Positions 9,794 through 18,430 are shown, counted from the stretch's first letter. The stretch: DNA of 64,000 nt from CAWDMW01 sp963803575 (GCA_963803575.1 CAWDMW010000001.1:434001-498000); one strand, 5' to 3'. The notes: generated by a model not told the origin, from the sequence alone. Numbers and translations: made by a program.

Positions 9794-10936
9794 TAACGCA
9801 GACTGGTAGGCTTGTGATGCATTGTGACTGGTAGGTAGCGGCGATAACTCACCCAAACTTTCGTTCGCATCATAACTTGCGGCTTGGTAGCCACCACCAT
9901 GCTGTTTTGCTTCAGCAATCATAACGGGTTTATGCTCAAACGGTTTGCTCAATGCAAACTGATTGTTTTTCACCATATCATTGGCACGATTCGTCCAGCC
10001 TTCTAAATGTTTTTCCCGTAAAATCACTTCACCCTTGGCATTATTACCTACCTCATTTTGCGCAATATCATGTTTATGTTGTTTGATCTTCGTATCCCGA
10101 AGCATCTTAGTCACTTCACCCTGCCCTTTATCTTCTACCAGTTGATTAAACTTAGTGAGTATCTCGTCTTTTGTACCAGTCGGTATCTTATGCCAGGATG
10201 TGTTATCTGCATCATGATGATAAGGTATTGTGTTATCGTAATCCCCTCGTCCCTGCTGCTCTAAAATATCCGCCATCATCCACCATGCCACCTCAGGCCC
10301 ACGGTGAAACGAAATGTCAATCACAGGCCCCATCACCAGTGGATGAATATGATGCAAATCTGCTTTAACAAAATGGTCTTTAACAATGATGTCATTACGC
10401 AAGTCCATAAATTCTTTCAAGGTATTCAGCTCATCGCTTGTGACATCCGGATTAATGGCGCGCACATCTTTTTCACTGAGCGAAGCAGGAAGGTGACGAC
10501 TATAATTCACCACTGATGCAGCTTGCCTAATGTAAGCAACAGCACTTTCTTCTGTTGGAAAACGATCTGGATAATAATTCGTCAACGTTTGGTTCTGTAC
10601 TCCGGCAAAGGTATGTAAACCGTCAAACTCTGGCCCGACATATCCTCCCTCCCACTTAAATGTCTGCCTAACCAGCATATCTGATATTTCAGGAAGCAGC
10701 GTAAAAGGCTTTTCCACCGCTTTAGTGGTTTGCTTGGCAGATTGTTGCACGTCTTTTTCAGGAGTGTTTGCCTTGGGTGGCGCGGGGGTGTTGGCAGCAG
10801 GTTGAGGTGGCTCAAATGCCGTATCTGACGGATTTGTGAACGCACTAAATAACTGTGAGATAAACCCGATCAGGGTTTTAACTATATTTCCAAACCATTC
10901 CATAGGGTTTACTGTGTCATAAAACCATGACAGCAA
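9788..10936 (-). CDS. Membrane-anchored GH108-like muramidase
   Basis: Probable peptidoglycan hydrolase. The N-terminus has a short hydrophobic/amphipathic helix (WFGNIVKTLIGFISQLF), then a Pro/Ala/Gln-rich linker to about residue 78. The catalytic region carries FKWEGGYVGPEFDG, like the Glu-containing EGGY motif of family 108 lysozymes, and VIDISFHRGPEVAWWMM, like their FDxxxNxGxxxA segment. A TTG at 10936 opens the frame; an ATG at 10903 is the alternative. Its 5' 380 bases are repeated beyond an IS1-type element at 11117-11869. The N-terminal helix and linker resemble those of the deacetylase at 43492-44664. The GH108 call is by motif only. Confidence 0.6.
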   Translation of the reverse strand: MLSWFYDTVNPMEWFGNIVKTLIGFISQLFSAFTNPSDTAFEPPQPAANTPAPPKANTPEKDVQQSAKQTTKAVEKPFTLLPEISDMLVRQTFKWEGGYVGPEFDGLHTFAGVQNQTLTNYYPDRFPTEESAVAYIRQAASVVNYSRHLPASLSEKDVRAINPDVTSDELNTLKEFMDLRNDIIVKDHFVKADLHHIHPLVMGPVIDISFHRGPEVAWWMMADILEQQGRGDYDNTIPYHHDADNTSWHKIPTGTKDEILTKFNQLVEDKGQGEVTKMLRDTKIKQHKHDIAQNEVGNNAKGEVILREKHLEGWTNRANDMVKNNQFALSKPFEHKPVMIAEAKQHGGGYQAASYDANESLGELSPLPTSHNASQAYQSALL

Positions 10937-10949
10937 TATGACAAATCAT

Positions 10950-10986
10950 AAAAAAAGTGCTTTCCTTTTTATAAAAAAGGAAAGCA
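10950..10986 (-). terminator. Rho-independent terminator, copy A
   Basis: Arms TGCTTTCCTTTTT (10958-10970) and AAAAAGGAAAGCA (10974-10986) pair perfectly. On the minus strand a run of T follows the stem. It lies after the truncated copy of the small exported-protein gene and before the muramidase start. Confidence 0.7.
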
Positions 10987-10995
10987 GGGCAGCTA

Positions 10996-11116
10996 CTAGG
11001 AATTGTTACAAACGTTGACTGCTTCCAGACGGTCACGTGTGTAACCCAGGTTTTTCTGGTGTGTTACCATGCTTGCAGAGCTTCTGCCCTTGCGTAAGCT
11101 GACTACATTTATTCTC
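10996..11116 (-). pseudogene. 3' fragment of the small exported-protein gene
   Basis: A duplicate of the last 121 bases of the gene at 12309-12578, cut at the IS1 boundary, with two differences (one synonymous, one Val to Leu). It has no start and is not expected to be expressed. Confidence 0.85.
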
Positions 11117-11869
11117 GGAACTGTTTCATTAGCATAGTTTATATGATATAGTATTTCTGCAATTGCAAGGAGGTGTTATGTATTGTTCACGCTGTGGTTC
11201 GACGGCTTGTTTCAAGAATGGTAAGATGCGAGGCAAGCAGCGTTTTCGCTGCAAGGGTTGTGGATATAACTTCACGAACTCGCATGGTCGCGGCTATCCC
11301 CCTGCATTAAAGTTGCAGGCATTTCAGTTATATACAGAGAATATGGGTATACGAAGCATTGCCAGATTTCTGGGTGTCAGCCCCTCTACGGTGATGCATT
11401 GGCTGCGCGATGAAGGTCGTGATATAATGGCTAAAATCAAGAATTCACTGCCCGATGCACTGCCTCCGCAGGACATTATTGAGATTGATGAGATGTGGCA
11501 TTACACCCAAAAAAACGCCGAAAATTATGGGTATGGGTTGCTGTATCTCGCCTCACACGACGCATTCTCGCCATCGAAATTGGCTCTCGTGGCGCTAAAA
11601 CGCTGAAGCGACTCTGGGCAAAGTTGGCGCATCTCAGGCCTTTTTGCGTGGCAACAGACGAGTGGAAGGTTTACCAGAAAATCATTCCAAAACAATTGCT
11701 TATACAAACAAAAAAACTCACCTCAACTGTAGAATCCGTCAATGGTCAGATCCGAAACTACCTTGCTAGATTCAATCGCAAAACAAAACGATACTCAAAA
11801 TCACCCGAAATGGTCGAAACTTCACTGTACATGCTGTGGGTACAAAAACTATGCTAATACAACAGTACC
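11117..11869 (+). mobile_element. IS1-family insertion sequence, complete
   Basis: A 753-bp element with terminal inverted repeats of 24 bases, 11117-11140 and 11846-11869, matching at 21 positions and both beginning GG at the outer end. It carries one transposase made by -1 frameshifting. The length and layout are close to IS1 (768 bp). The outer bases do not form the usual 8-9 bp target duplication. Instead, the 560 bases to its left are repeated in direct orientation to its right. Confidence 0.92.
11163..11857 (+). CDS. IS1-family transposase, InsA-InsB' by -1 frameshift
   Basis: The first frame (11163-11606) gives an InsA-like protein with a zinc ribbon (CSRCG...CKGCG), a helix-turn-helix (SIARFLGVSPSTVMHWL) and the first catalytic Asp in EIDEMWHY. 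The second frame (11495-11857, -1) gives the rest: VATDEWKVY with the second Asp, and ESVNGQIRNYLARFNRKTKR with the Glu. A canonical slippery heptamer A AAA AAC lies in the zero frame at 11510-11516, where the fusion protein would be made. AAGGAGG precedes the ATG. The element appears intact and may be active. Confidence 0.9.
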
Positions 11870-12249
11870 GGAAAACGATCTGGATAATAATTCGTCAACG
11901 TTTGGTTCTGTACTCCGGCAAAGGTATGTAAACCGTCAAACTCTGGCCCGACATATCCTCCCTCCCACTTAAATGTCTGCCTAACCAGCATATCTGATAT
12001 TTCAGGAAGCAGCGTAAAAGGCTTTTCCACCGCTTTAGTGGTTTGCTTGGCAGATTGTTGCACGTCTTTTTCAGGAGTGTTTGCCTTGGGTGGCGCGGGG
12101 GTGTTGGCAGCAGGTTGAGGTGGCTCAGATGCCGTATCTGACGGATTTGTGAACGCACTAAATAACTGTGAGATAAACCCGATCAGGGTTTTAGCTATAT
12201 TTCCAAACCATTCCATAGGGTTTACTGTGTCATAAAACCATGACAGCAA
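11870..12249 (-). pseudogene. 5' fragment of the muramidase gene
   Basis: A second copy of the muramidase start, identical in length over the repeat. It encodes the anchor, linker and EGGY motif, then runs into the IS end after PDRFP and stops within a few codons. Two substitutions relative to the intact copy change residues (Phe to Ser in the linker, Val to Ala in the helix). It lacks most of the catalytic domain. Confidence 0.9.
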
Positions 12250-12262
12250 TATGACAAATCAT

Positions 12263-12299
12263 AAAAAAAGTGCTTTCCTTTTTATAAAAAAGGAAAGCA
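12263..12299 (-). terminator. Rho-independent terminator, copy B
   Basis: Same perfect 13-bp stem as at 10950-10986. It directly follows the stop of the intact small exported-protein gene and has a T-run on the minus strand, so it should end that transcript. Confidence 0.75.
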
Positions 12300-12308
12300 G
12301 GGCAGCTA

Positions 12309-12578
12309 CTAGGAATTGTTACAAACGTTGACTGCTTCCAGACGGTCACGTGTGTAACCTAGGTTTTTCTGGTGTGTTACCATGCTTGCAGAGCTTCTGC
12401 CCTTGCGTACGCTGACTACATTTATTCTCTTGTCACCGTCTTTTCGTACTTTAGAAAAGACAAAGGTGTCTTTTCCATCAAGCGTACAATCTGCTCTATA
12501 ATCTGACAGTGGATTACACATAGCCAGAGCTGCGGCTATCAAACCTAACCCACCCAAAATCAAGAGTGTTTTCTTCAT
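12309..12578 (-). CDS. Small exported protein of unknown function
   Basis: An 89-residue protein starting MKKTLLILGGLGLIAAALAM, a typical signal peptide. A cysteine follows, but Met at the preceding position is poor for a lipobox, so lipoprotein status is uncertain. The mature part has two more cysteines (in DCTLDG and NVCNNS) that could form a disulfide. No family was recognised. It lies upstream of the muramidase gene in the original order and its 3' part was duplicated with it, but a terminator separates the two. Confidence 0.65.
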   Translation of the reverse strand: MKKTLLILGGLGLIAAALAMCNPLSDYRADCTLDGKDTFVFSKVRKDGDKRINVVSVRKGRSSASMVTHQKNLGYTRDRLEAVNVCNNS

Positions 12579-12694
12579 TATTATTGTTATAAACGGTAAG
12601 CCATACACAAAAAATGTACGGCGAATAATCAAAGCAGTGATCTGCGATAATAGCCTTCAGCGTATCATGCTCGTTAACATGACACAATCAGAAA

Positions 12695-13072
12695 ACTACC
12701 AGATGGTCTGTAAGCCGGGTTCTGTCTGCCTGCCATCACTGGCAAGGAGGCGGCCATTCATCTTGGCACTGCATTGCTGCATTGCTCTAGCAACCTACCC
12801 GGGCAATTCACGGTGCGGAACCCACCGGCATGAAAAGTCATGCAATCGCCCCTATTTGGTCTTGCTCCTGATGGGGTTTACCCTGCCACTTATGTTACCA
12901 TAAGCGCGGTGCGCTCTTACCGCACCGTTTCACCTTTTCCCCACACATATGAGGTAGTTTATTTTCTGTGGCACTTTCCCTGGGATCACTCCCGGCGGGC
13001 ATTACCCGCCATCATGTTCCATGGAGCCCGGACTTTCCTCGCACATGCGCGACCGCCCGACCATCTGGTAAT
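12695..13072 (-). ncRNA. rnpB: RNase P RNA (bacterial type A)
   Basis: Catalytic RNA of RNase P, which matures tRNA 5' ends. On the minus strand the 5' end holds TACCAGATGGTC, which pairs perfectly over 12 bases with GACCATCTGGTA at the 3' end (helix P1). The conserved GAGGAAAGTCCGGGCTC block lies near the 5' end and ACAGAACCCGGCTTACAG near the 3' end, together forming helix P4. The length of about 375 bases is normal. Open frames in this interval are shadows. Confidence 0.95.
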
Positions 13073-13078
13073 GCACGC

Positions 13079-13107
13079 ATATTACACTTGTGGTAATAAC
13101 CGTTCAA
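13079..13107 (-). promoter_or_regulatory. Sigma-70 promoter of rnpB
   Basis: On the minus strand TTGAAC (13107-13102) and TAATAT (13084-13079) are separated by exactly 17 bases. Transcription would start about seven bases on, near 13072, at the base of the P1 helix. The -35 and spacer lie in the last codons of the upstream amidase gene. Confidence 0.75.
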
Positions 13108-13789
13108 GCATTAAACGGCATGTCTCGTCCCATTTTCCATCAATCTGCCATGGCCGAAAATGTCGTTGAAACGCCGCAACCACATCAGCCTGCTCTGCAT
13201 CATCATCTATGAAATAACCAATGTTGCGCAGCCCCTGCACATCTTCGTTTGACAGTGCGATAGGCATAACCGGCAAAGCCTTCTGTTCAACATCATGCCA
13301 AACCCCTATGCCATGCTTTGCAAGTCGCTGCCACGGGAACGCTTCACCGGGGTCCTGCTTACGCTGCGGTGCTACATCACTATGACCAATCACCGCAGAT
13401 GCAGGCAGCTCATGCCTATACATAATGTCTTTGCATAAATATAAAAGCGCTGCTATCTGGGCTTCGGGAAATGCAGGGCAGCCCTGTTCGTGACCACCAT
13501 TAGCCAACTCAATGCCGATAGATATGTCGTTGACATTATCGTACCCCTTCCAATGGCTTACACCAGCGTGCCATGCCCGGCGGTCTTCTTCCACCAACAG
13601 CATAATCTCGCCAGCTTCATCAATCAGGTAGTGAGAGGACACCTGACTGTTCGCGTCACACAGGCGCTCTAATGCTGCATTGGCACTATCCATGCCCGTA
13701 TAATGCAGGACAATATAGTCCACAGGGAGCGCCGGACGTTCATTGTGATTGGGCGAATAGCGAATAAAATAGTTAGTTGAGTTTACCAT
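13082..13789 (-). CDS. AmpD-type N-acetylmuramoyl-L-alanine amidase
   Basis: A 235-residue amidase_2 family enzyme that cleaves the bond between N-acetylmuramic acid and the stem peptide. Zinc ligands are visible as His29 in IVLHYTG, and the His and Asp of VIGHSDVAPQRKQDPG. After the catalytic domain, about 60 residues ending LMLERLLPQV look like a peptidoglycan-binding (PGBD) domain, as in AmiD-type proteins. No signal peptide is seen, which favours cytosolic muropeptide recycling with NagZ. The 3' end carries the rnpB promoter. Confidence 0.88.
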   Translation of the reverse strand: MVNSTNYFIRYSPNHNERPALPVDYIVLHYTGMDSANAALERLCDANSQVSSHYLIDEAGEIMLLVEEDRRAWHAGVSHWKGYDNVNDISIGIELANGGHEQGCPAFPEAQIAALLYLCKDIMYRHELPASAVIGHSDVAPQRKQDPGEAFPWQRLAKHGIGVWHDVEQKALPVMPIALSNEDVQGLRNIGYFIDDDAEQADVVAAFQRHFRPWQIDGKWDETCRLMLERLLPQV

Positions 13790-13867
13790 ATCTTAAGGGG
13801 GTACCGTTTACAAAAGTCATAGGACGTCACATTGTCACGCGACATTTTTTATGAAGGAAGACTGCTT

Positions 13868-14239
13868 ATGAATAGCCAACACATCCACTATAGTACAGGA
13901 TTTTTTACCCCCTACCTTACCGTTATGCCACCTATTGTCGAGATTTTCACCTACCTACGTCAGGGCGAGTTCCGCTATAACGAATTGCATTACCCTGAGT
14001 TACATTTTTCTATTCCAGCTAATGATATGCAACTAAGCGGGCATGTCGCATCAAAACTGACCGCTGCCCTTAGTGTTCATTTAGATAATTTTCTGGGTTT
14101 GTCCTGTCAGGAAGATAAAGCTGGCGAGCAAACGGACTTTGTTGCACGCTTCTTCTACACCACCACACCAGACGCCATCACCGAAGAAATTAACGTAAAA
14201 GCCCCTGATATGATTGACACGTTACTTGCGCTTCATTAG
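13868..14239 (+). CDS. Unknown protein, 123 residues
   Basis: No family recognised. The ATG at 13868 is preceded by GGAAG at suitable spacing and is preferred over a TTG at 13832. The product has no signal peptide or membrane helix. It begins MNSQHIHYSTGFFTPYL and has mixed alpha/beta character. Its stop overlaps that of uppP on the other strand by four bases. Confidence 0.6.
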   Translation: MNSQHIHYSTGFFTPYLTVMPPIVEIFTYLRQGEFRYNELHYPELHFSIPANDMQLSGHVASKLTAALSVHLDNFLGLSCQEDKAGEQTDFVARFFYTTTPDAITEEINVKAPDMIDTLLALH

Positions 14240-15030
14240 CTAAGCAACAAAAAGAGCATGACACTTCCAAGTACAATACGATAATATGCAAATGCGGTAA
14301 AACCATGGCGCGTCAGAAATGATAATAACCATTGCACCGTAAACATGGCGGAAACAAAGGCACTGATGAACCCTACTCCAATCACCGTCATATCGTCTAA
14401 CGACAAATATTCGTAGTTCTTATATAAATCATACGCTGTAGCGGCTGCCATTGTAGGTATGGCAAGCAGAAACGAGAACTCCGCCGCAGTTTTGCGATCA
14501 ATCCCCATCATCAAAGCTCCCATCATTGTCGCACCGGAACGTGACGTACCCGGAATCATCGCAAGCGCCTGAAAGAACCCTACTGCCAGTGCCTGCTTTT
14601 TGCTCATGTCATCTACATTATGAATGTGAGAGACGGGCTTAATACGCTCAATCAGCAAAATAATGAATCCACCAATTACCAACATCACGGACACCACAAG
14701 GGGTGAGAATAAGACTTCTTTAATGTAGCTATGCGCGCCTGCACCTATAATTGCTGCGGGCAAAAACGCCAAAAAGATGAGCAACACAAAGTAGCGCGTG
14801 GAAGGCTTGTCATGCAGGTGGCAGATCACATCTGTCACGCGCTTACGGAACACTAGACAAATCGCCAATATGGCACCTAGCTGAATAACGACTTCAAATA
14901 CTTTGCCTTCAGGTGCCTGAAATTTCAGTATGTCGATCAGCAGGATAAGGTGGCCAGTAGAAGAAATAGGCAGAAATTCGGTGATTCCTTCAACAAATCC
15001 CAGTAAGCAGGCTTGTAATAGCTGTTCCAT
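14236..15030 (-). CDS. uppP: Undecaprenyl-diphosphatase
   Basis: A 264-residue integral membrane phosphatase (BacA/UppP family) that recycles undecaprenyl diphosphate to the monophosphate carrier for cell wall synthesis. The signature GFVEGITEFLPISSTGHLIL near the N-terminus and the second motif MIPGTSRSGATMMGALMMG are intact. About eight membrane helices follow. The start MEQLLQA at 15030 matches the family; an upstream GTG at 15042 would add four residues. Confidence 0.95.
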   Translation of the reverse strand: MEQLLQACLLGFVEGITEFLPISSTGHLILLIDILKFQAPEGKVFEVVIQLGAILAICLVFRKRVTDVICHLHDKPSTRYFVLLIFLAFLPAAIIGAGAHSYIKEVLFSPLVVSVMLVIGGFIILLIERIKPVSHIHNVDDMSKKQALAVGFFQALAMIPGTSRSGATMMGALMMGIDRKTAAEFSFLLAIPTMAAATAYDLYKNYEYLSLDDMTVIGVGFISAFVSAMFTVQWLLSFLTRHGFTAFAYYRIVLGSVMLFLLLS

Positions 15031-15084
15031 GATGGCATCCACGCGTAGTTTAAATAATATACGCGCAGATTAATAACATATTAC

Positions 15085-15846
15085 CTAATGTAGGTCACGC
15101 CATATTTTACGTTTTGTCAAATAAAACAGAATCGTCATAATGAACAAAAACACCATCACTTTCAGCCCCATAGACTTACGATGTTCCATCTCCGGTTCCG
15201 CTGCCCACTGCAGAAAATACGTGACATCCTTTGCCATTTGCTCAACGGTTGCTTCTGTGCCATCCATATATTCCAGCTGTCCATCCATCAACGGTGCAGG
15301 CATCGCCAACTTACCGCCGGGAAAATACGGATTATAATATTGTCCTTCCAGCAGTTTTATATCCTCAGGTGGATCAGTATACCCTGTCAACAGTGAATAC
15401 AGGTAATTAGCACCATTCGGGCGTGCTTTAACAATCAGACTCAAGTCTGGCGGATACGCACCGTTATTTAATGATCTTGCCTGATTTTCATTGGCGTATG
15501 GTGAGGGAAAACGATCTGATGGCCTACCCGCACGATCATACATATCACCATCATCATTAGGGCCATCCTGTACTGTATAGCTTGCAGCTAATGCCTTTGC
15601 TTCAGCCGGACTAAAGCCCACACTAGTCAGGTTACGAAACGCTACACGCTTCATACCATGGCACGCGGCACACACTTCTTTATATACCTGTAATCCACGC
15701 TGAACAGCAGGTTCATCAAAATGCCCGGTCACCCCGTTAAATGTCCATTCCACCTCTTTTGGTGGCAGCACATCTTCCGCAGCAATAGCAGGCAAAGCAA
15801 TCAGTGCAATAAAGACAACACGTATAAACAACATACAATTTTTCAT
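15085..15846 (-). CDS. petC: Cytochrome c1 of the bc1 complex
   Basis: A 253-residue cytochrome c1 that passes electrons from the Rieske protein to soluble cytochrome c. It has an N-terminal signal peptide, the heme-binding CAACHGMKR near residue 36, a Met ligand in KLAMPAPLMDG, and a C-terminal membrane helix (MVFLFIMTILFYL). It is the third gene of the operon, overlapping the cytochrome b stop by one base (TGATG). Heme attachment would use the Ccm system, part of which lies at 55-59 kb. Confidence 0.95.
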   Translation of the reverse strand: MKNCMLFIRVVFIALIALPAIAAEDVLPPKEVEWTFNGVTGHFDEPAVQRGLQVYKEVCAACHGMKRVAFRNLTSVGFSPAEAKALAASYTVQDGPNDDGDMYDRAGRPSDRFPSPYANENQARSLNNGAYPPDLSLIVKARPNGANYLYSLLTGYTDPPEDIKLLEGQYYNPYFPGGKLAMPAPLMDGQLEYMDGTEATVEQMAKDVTYFLQWAAEPEMEHRKSMGLKVMVFLFIMTILFYLTKRKIWRDLH

Positions 15847-17081
15847 CAGACATGCGCTCCCTGTTTATCATGCAATACGGCTTCCCCAATACTTCGAGGT
15901 AGCGGCAATGGCTTTTCAATTTTTCCAAGTACAGGCAAAATCATCAGGAAGTACGCAAAATAATACGTTGTACAAATGCGTGACCAAATGACGTACCATC
16001 CTTCCGCAGGCATAGCACCTAAATACCCAAGCGCAATACAATTAACCGCGAATAGCCAGAAAAATGGCTTAAACATTGGACGAAAGTTGCCACTACGCAC
16101 TTTAGAAGAATCCAGCCATGGCAAAACAAACAACACCAGAAGCGACGCAAACATCGCCAATACACCACCTAACTTATCCGGTATTGCACGCAATATTGCA
16201 TAAAACGGAAGGAAATACCATTCAGGCACAATATGCGCTGGAGTAACCATTGGGTTGGCCGGAATATAGTTATCCGCATGCCCAAGCACATTAGGCATGA
16301 AGAAGATAAACCATGAGAACAGCAGAAAAAACACCCCAAATCCGAAGAAATCTTTTGCTGTGTAGTAAGGGTGGAACGGAATCTTATCCTGTTTACCTTT
16401 AGCATCAATCCCTAGCGGATTGTTGGAACCATGCTGATGCAATGCCACCAAGTGCAACATTACCACACCAACCAACACTAATGGCAATAGATAATGCAAG
16501 GCAAAGAAGCGATTCAGTGTTGGGTTATCGACCGCAAAACCACCCCATAGCCATGTAACGATGCTTTCTCCAACTAACGGAAAGGCAGAAAACAGGTTGG
16601 TAATCACCGTAGCACCCCAAAAGCTCATCTGTCCCCATGGAAGCACATACCCCATAAAAGCAGAGGCCATCATCAGCAATAAAATCACAATTCCCAGCCA
16701 CCACAAAATTTCACGTGGTGCTTTATAGGAGCCATAATACAGCCCACGGAAAATATGGATAAAGACCACCAGAAAGAACATAGACGCGCCATTTGCGTGC
16801 ATGTAACGCACTAGCCAGCCATAATTCACATCACGCATGATATGCTCAACACTATCAAATGCATAATCTACATGCGCCGTGTAATGCATGGCAAGAAAAA
16901 TACCTGTCAGAATTTGTGACACTAAAATAATGCCAGCGATGGAACCAAAATTCCAAAAATAATTCAGGTTACGCGGCGTTGGGTAGTCAACTAGCGAGTG
17001 CTTAAAGATGCTCACCACCGGCAGACGGTAATCTACCCAGCCAGCAATGCCTTTTTCCTGTGTTTTTGGAGGTGAACCCAT
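15846..17081 (-). CDS. petB: Cytochrome b of the bc1 complex
   Basis: A 411-residue cytochrome b with the full set of membrane helices, the quinone-binding and heme-ligating subunit. Expected segments include GIFLAMHYTAH and MHANGASMFFLVVFIHIFRGLYYGSY (paired heme His), GYVLPWGQMSFWGATVITNL, and the Qo-site PEWYFLPFYAILR. Its ATG follows the Rieske stop by two bases, with AGGA in the Rieske end as ribosome binding site. Confidence 0.97.
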   Translation of the reverse strand: MGSPPKTQEKGIAGWVDYRLPVVSIFKHSLVDYPTPRNLNYFWNFGSIAGIILVSQILTGIFLAMHYTAHVDYAFDSVEHIMRDVNYGWLVRYMHANGASMFFLVVFIHIFRGLYYGSYKAPREILWWLGIVILLLMMASAFMGYVLPWGQMSFWGATVITNLFSAFPLVGESIVTWLWGGFAVDNPTLNRFFALHYLLPLVLVGVVMLHLVALHQHGSNNPLGIDAKGKQDKIPFHPYYTAKDFFGFGVFFLLFSWFIFFMPNVLGHADNYIPANPMVTPAHIVPEWYFLPFYAILRAIPDKLGGVLAMFASLLVLFVLPWLDSSKVRSGNFRPMFKPFFWLFAVNCIALGYLGAMPAEGWYVIWSRICTTYYFAYFLMILPVLGKIEKPLPLPRSIGEAVLHDKQGAHV

Positions 17082-17083
17082 AA

Positions 17084-17623
17084 TTATCCTATTTTAATTT
17101 TCGTATCAGTCACAAATTCATAATCCGGCACAACCAGATTCTTTGGCGCAGGGCCTTTTCGGATGCGTCCGGATGTATCGTAGTGCGACCCGTGACATGG
17201 ACAAAACCAGCCATCATATTCGCCTGCATTATTACCCAGTGGCACACACCCAAGATGCGTACACACACCCAGCATCACAATCCAGTTTTCCTTGCCTTCT
17301 TTCACGCGTTGCCCATCTTCTTCGGGATCGGGCAATCCACCAAGCTCTACAGCCCGCGCTTCTTCTACTTCTTTCTCGGTACGGTTACGGATGAACACTG
17401 GTTTACCACGCCACATCACGCGTATTTCCTGTCCTGGCTGGATTGGCTCAAGATTCACTTCCGTAGATGACAGCGCCAATACATCGGCAGCAGGATTCAT
17501 ACTATCAACAAACGGCCAGATCAGTGCTGCAGCACCCAGCCCACCCATGGCCTGTGCTGACAATACCAGAAAATCGCGGCGTTTACCGTCATGAGGAGTA
17601 TGTTCTTGGTCTAAATCGGACAT
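17084..17623 (-). CDS. petA: Rieske iron-sulfur subunit of the bc1 complex
   Basis: A 179-residue ubiquinol-cytochrome c reductase subunit holding the [2Fe-2S] cluster. Cluster ligands are in CTHLGCVPLG and CPCHGSHYD. The N-terminal KRRDFLVLSAQAMGG plus hydrophobic helix forms a Tat-type, uncleaved anchor, as usual in this family. It is the first gene of the petABC operon, which indicates aerobic respiration through bc1. Confidence 0.96.
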   Translation of the reverse strand: MSDLDQEHTPHDGKRRDFLVLSAQAMGGLGAAALIWPFVDSMNPAADVLALSSTEVNLEPIQPGQEIRVMWRGKPVFIRNRTEKEVEEARAVELGGLPDPEEDGQRVKEGKENWIVMLGVCTHLGCVPLGNNAGEYDGWFCPCHGSHYDTSGRIRKGPAPKNLVVPDYEFVTDTKIKIG

Positions 17624-17691
17624 ATAATAACTTTCTTATATAAGAGATACACTAGCATTTTTATACAGATCTATACCTGATTGCAAGCAAT

Positions 17692-18426
17692 TCATCCATT
17701 CTTCGCCGTATTTTGAGCATGGAAACGTGCCACCAGTTCCTCAATTGCATCGCCTTGCACTTCTTCTACGCCGCCAGTCTCCAGACTCTCTAGTGAAATG
17801 CCTGCATAAGAGACACGAATCAGACGGCTGACTTCATGCCCAAAATGTTCACAGATACGCCGTATCTCACGATTCTTTCCTTCCCGAAGTGTCATACGAA
17901 TCCAGCTATTGCTACGCTGCACATGTTCGCACACCACCTCTGCCGGACGATACTGTACCTCATCAATGCACACGCCATCTTGCATCTCGTGTAATGCATT
18001 GTCAGACAATACGCCTCGTATCCGCACACGATAGGTACGTTCCAATCCTTGCGCCGGATGCTCAAGCCAGCCAGCAAACGCACCATGATTGCTCAGCAGC
18101 AGCAACCCTTCACTGTTCATGTCTAGCCGCCCGACCGTCACAACCCGCCCCAGCGATTCCGGTAAGTACTCAAAGATAATAGGCCTGTCCTGCGCATCAT
18201 AATTGGTGCAAAGCAATCCAACGGGCTTATAATAACGCCATAAGCGCACTTGCTCTGATGCGTAAACCTGCTCGCCAGATACACGCACCTCATCTTCCGG
18301 CTGCACTTGCACAGCCGGACTCTCTGCCATTACGCCATTAATCGTGACTTCGCCTGCACTAATCAGCCATTCTGACCGCCTGCGTGATGCCACCCCTGCC
18401 TGCGCCAGAAACTTATTCAGCCGCAT
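17692..18426 (-). CDS. rluB: Pseudouridine synthase of the RsuA/RluB family
   Basis: A 244-residue RNA-modifying enzyme. An N-terminal S4 RNA-binding domain (MRLNKFLAQAGVASRRRSE) is followed by the catalytic domain with the Asp motif VGRLDMNSEGLLLLSNHG and the KNREIRRICEHFGHEVSRLIR segment. The start at 18426 is chosen because the S4 domain begins there; upstream codons in the same frame belong to the preceding gene's end. RluB (23S U2605) is most likely, but RsuA or RluE specificity cannot be excluded. It follows the hydrolase gene by four bases. Confidence 0.87.
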   Translation of the reverse strand: MRLNKFLAQAGVASRRRSEWLISAGEVTINGVMAESPAVQVQPEDEVRVSGEQVYASEQVRLWRYYKPVGLLCTNYDAQDRPIIFEYLPESLGRVVTVGRLDMNSEGLLLLSNHGAFAGWLEHPAQGLERTYRVRIRGVLSDNALHEMQDGVCIDEVQYRPAEVVCEHVQRSNSWIRMTLREGKNREIRRICEHFGHEVSRLIRVSYAGISLESLETGGVEEVQGDAIEELVARFHAQNTAKNG

Positions 18427-18430
18427 AAGG

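Larger units (their letters stand above)
10557..11116. repeat. 560-bp direct repeat, copy A
   Basis: This segment recurs at 11870-12429 with a constant offset of 1313 and four substitutions, so about 99% identical with no indels. It holds the 5' third of the muramidase gene, the hairpin upstream of it, and the 3' 121 bases of the small exported-protein gene. It ends exactly where the IS1-type element begins. Confidence 0.95.
11870..12429. repeat. 560-bp direct repeat, copy B
   Basis: Partner of 10557-11116. It starts immediately after the IS1 right end and holds the truncated muramidase start, a terminator hairpin and the 3' part of the intact small exported-protein gene. The sequence beyond 12429 is not duplicated. 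Confidence 0.95.

Noticed and set aside
11101..11885. A normal 8-9 bp target duplication flanking the IS1 element
   Set aside because: The outer bases (left ATTTATTCTC, right GGAAAACG) do not match, so a simple insertion is not supported.
12637..13169. Plus-strand open frames of 88 and 109 codons
   Set aside because: They lie on RNase P RNA, whose conserved blocks and P1 helix explain the sequence.
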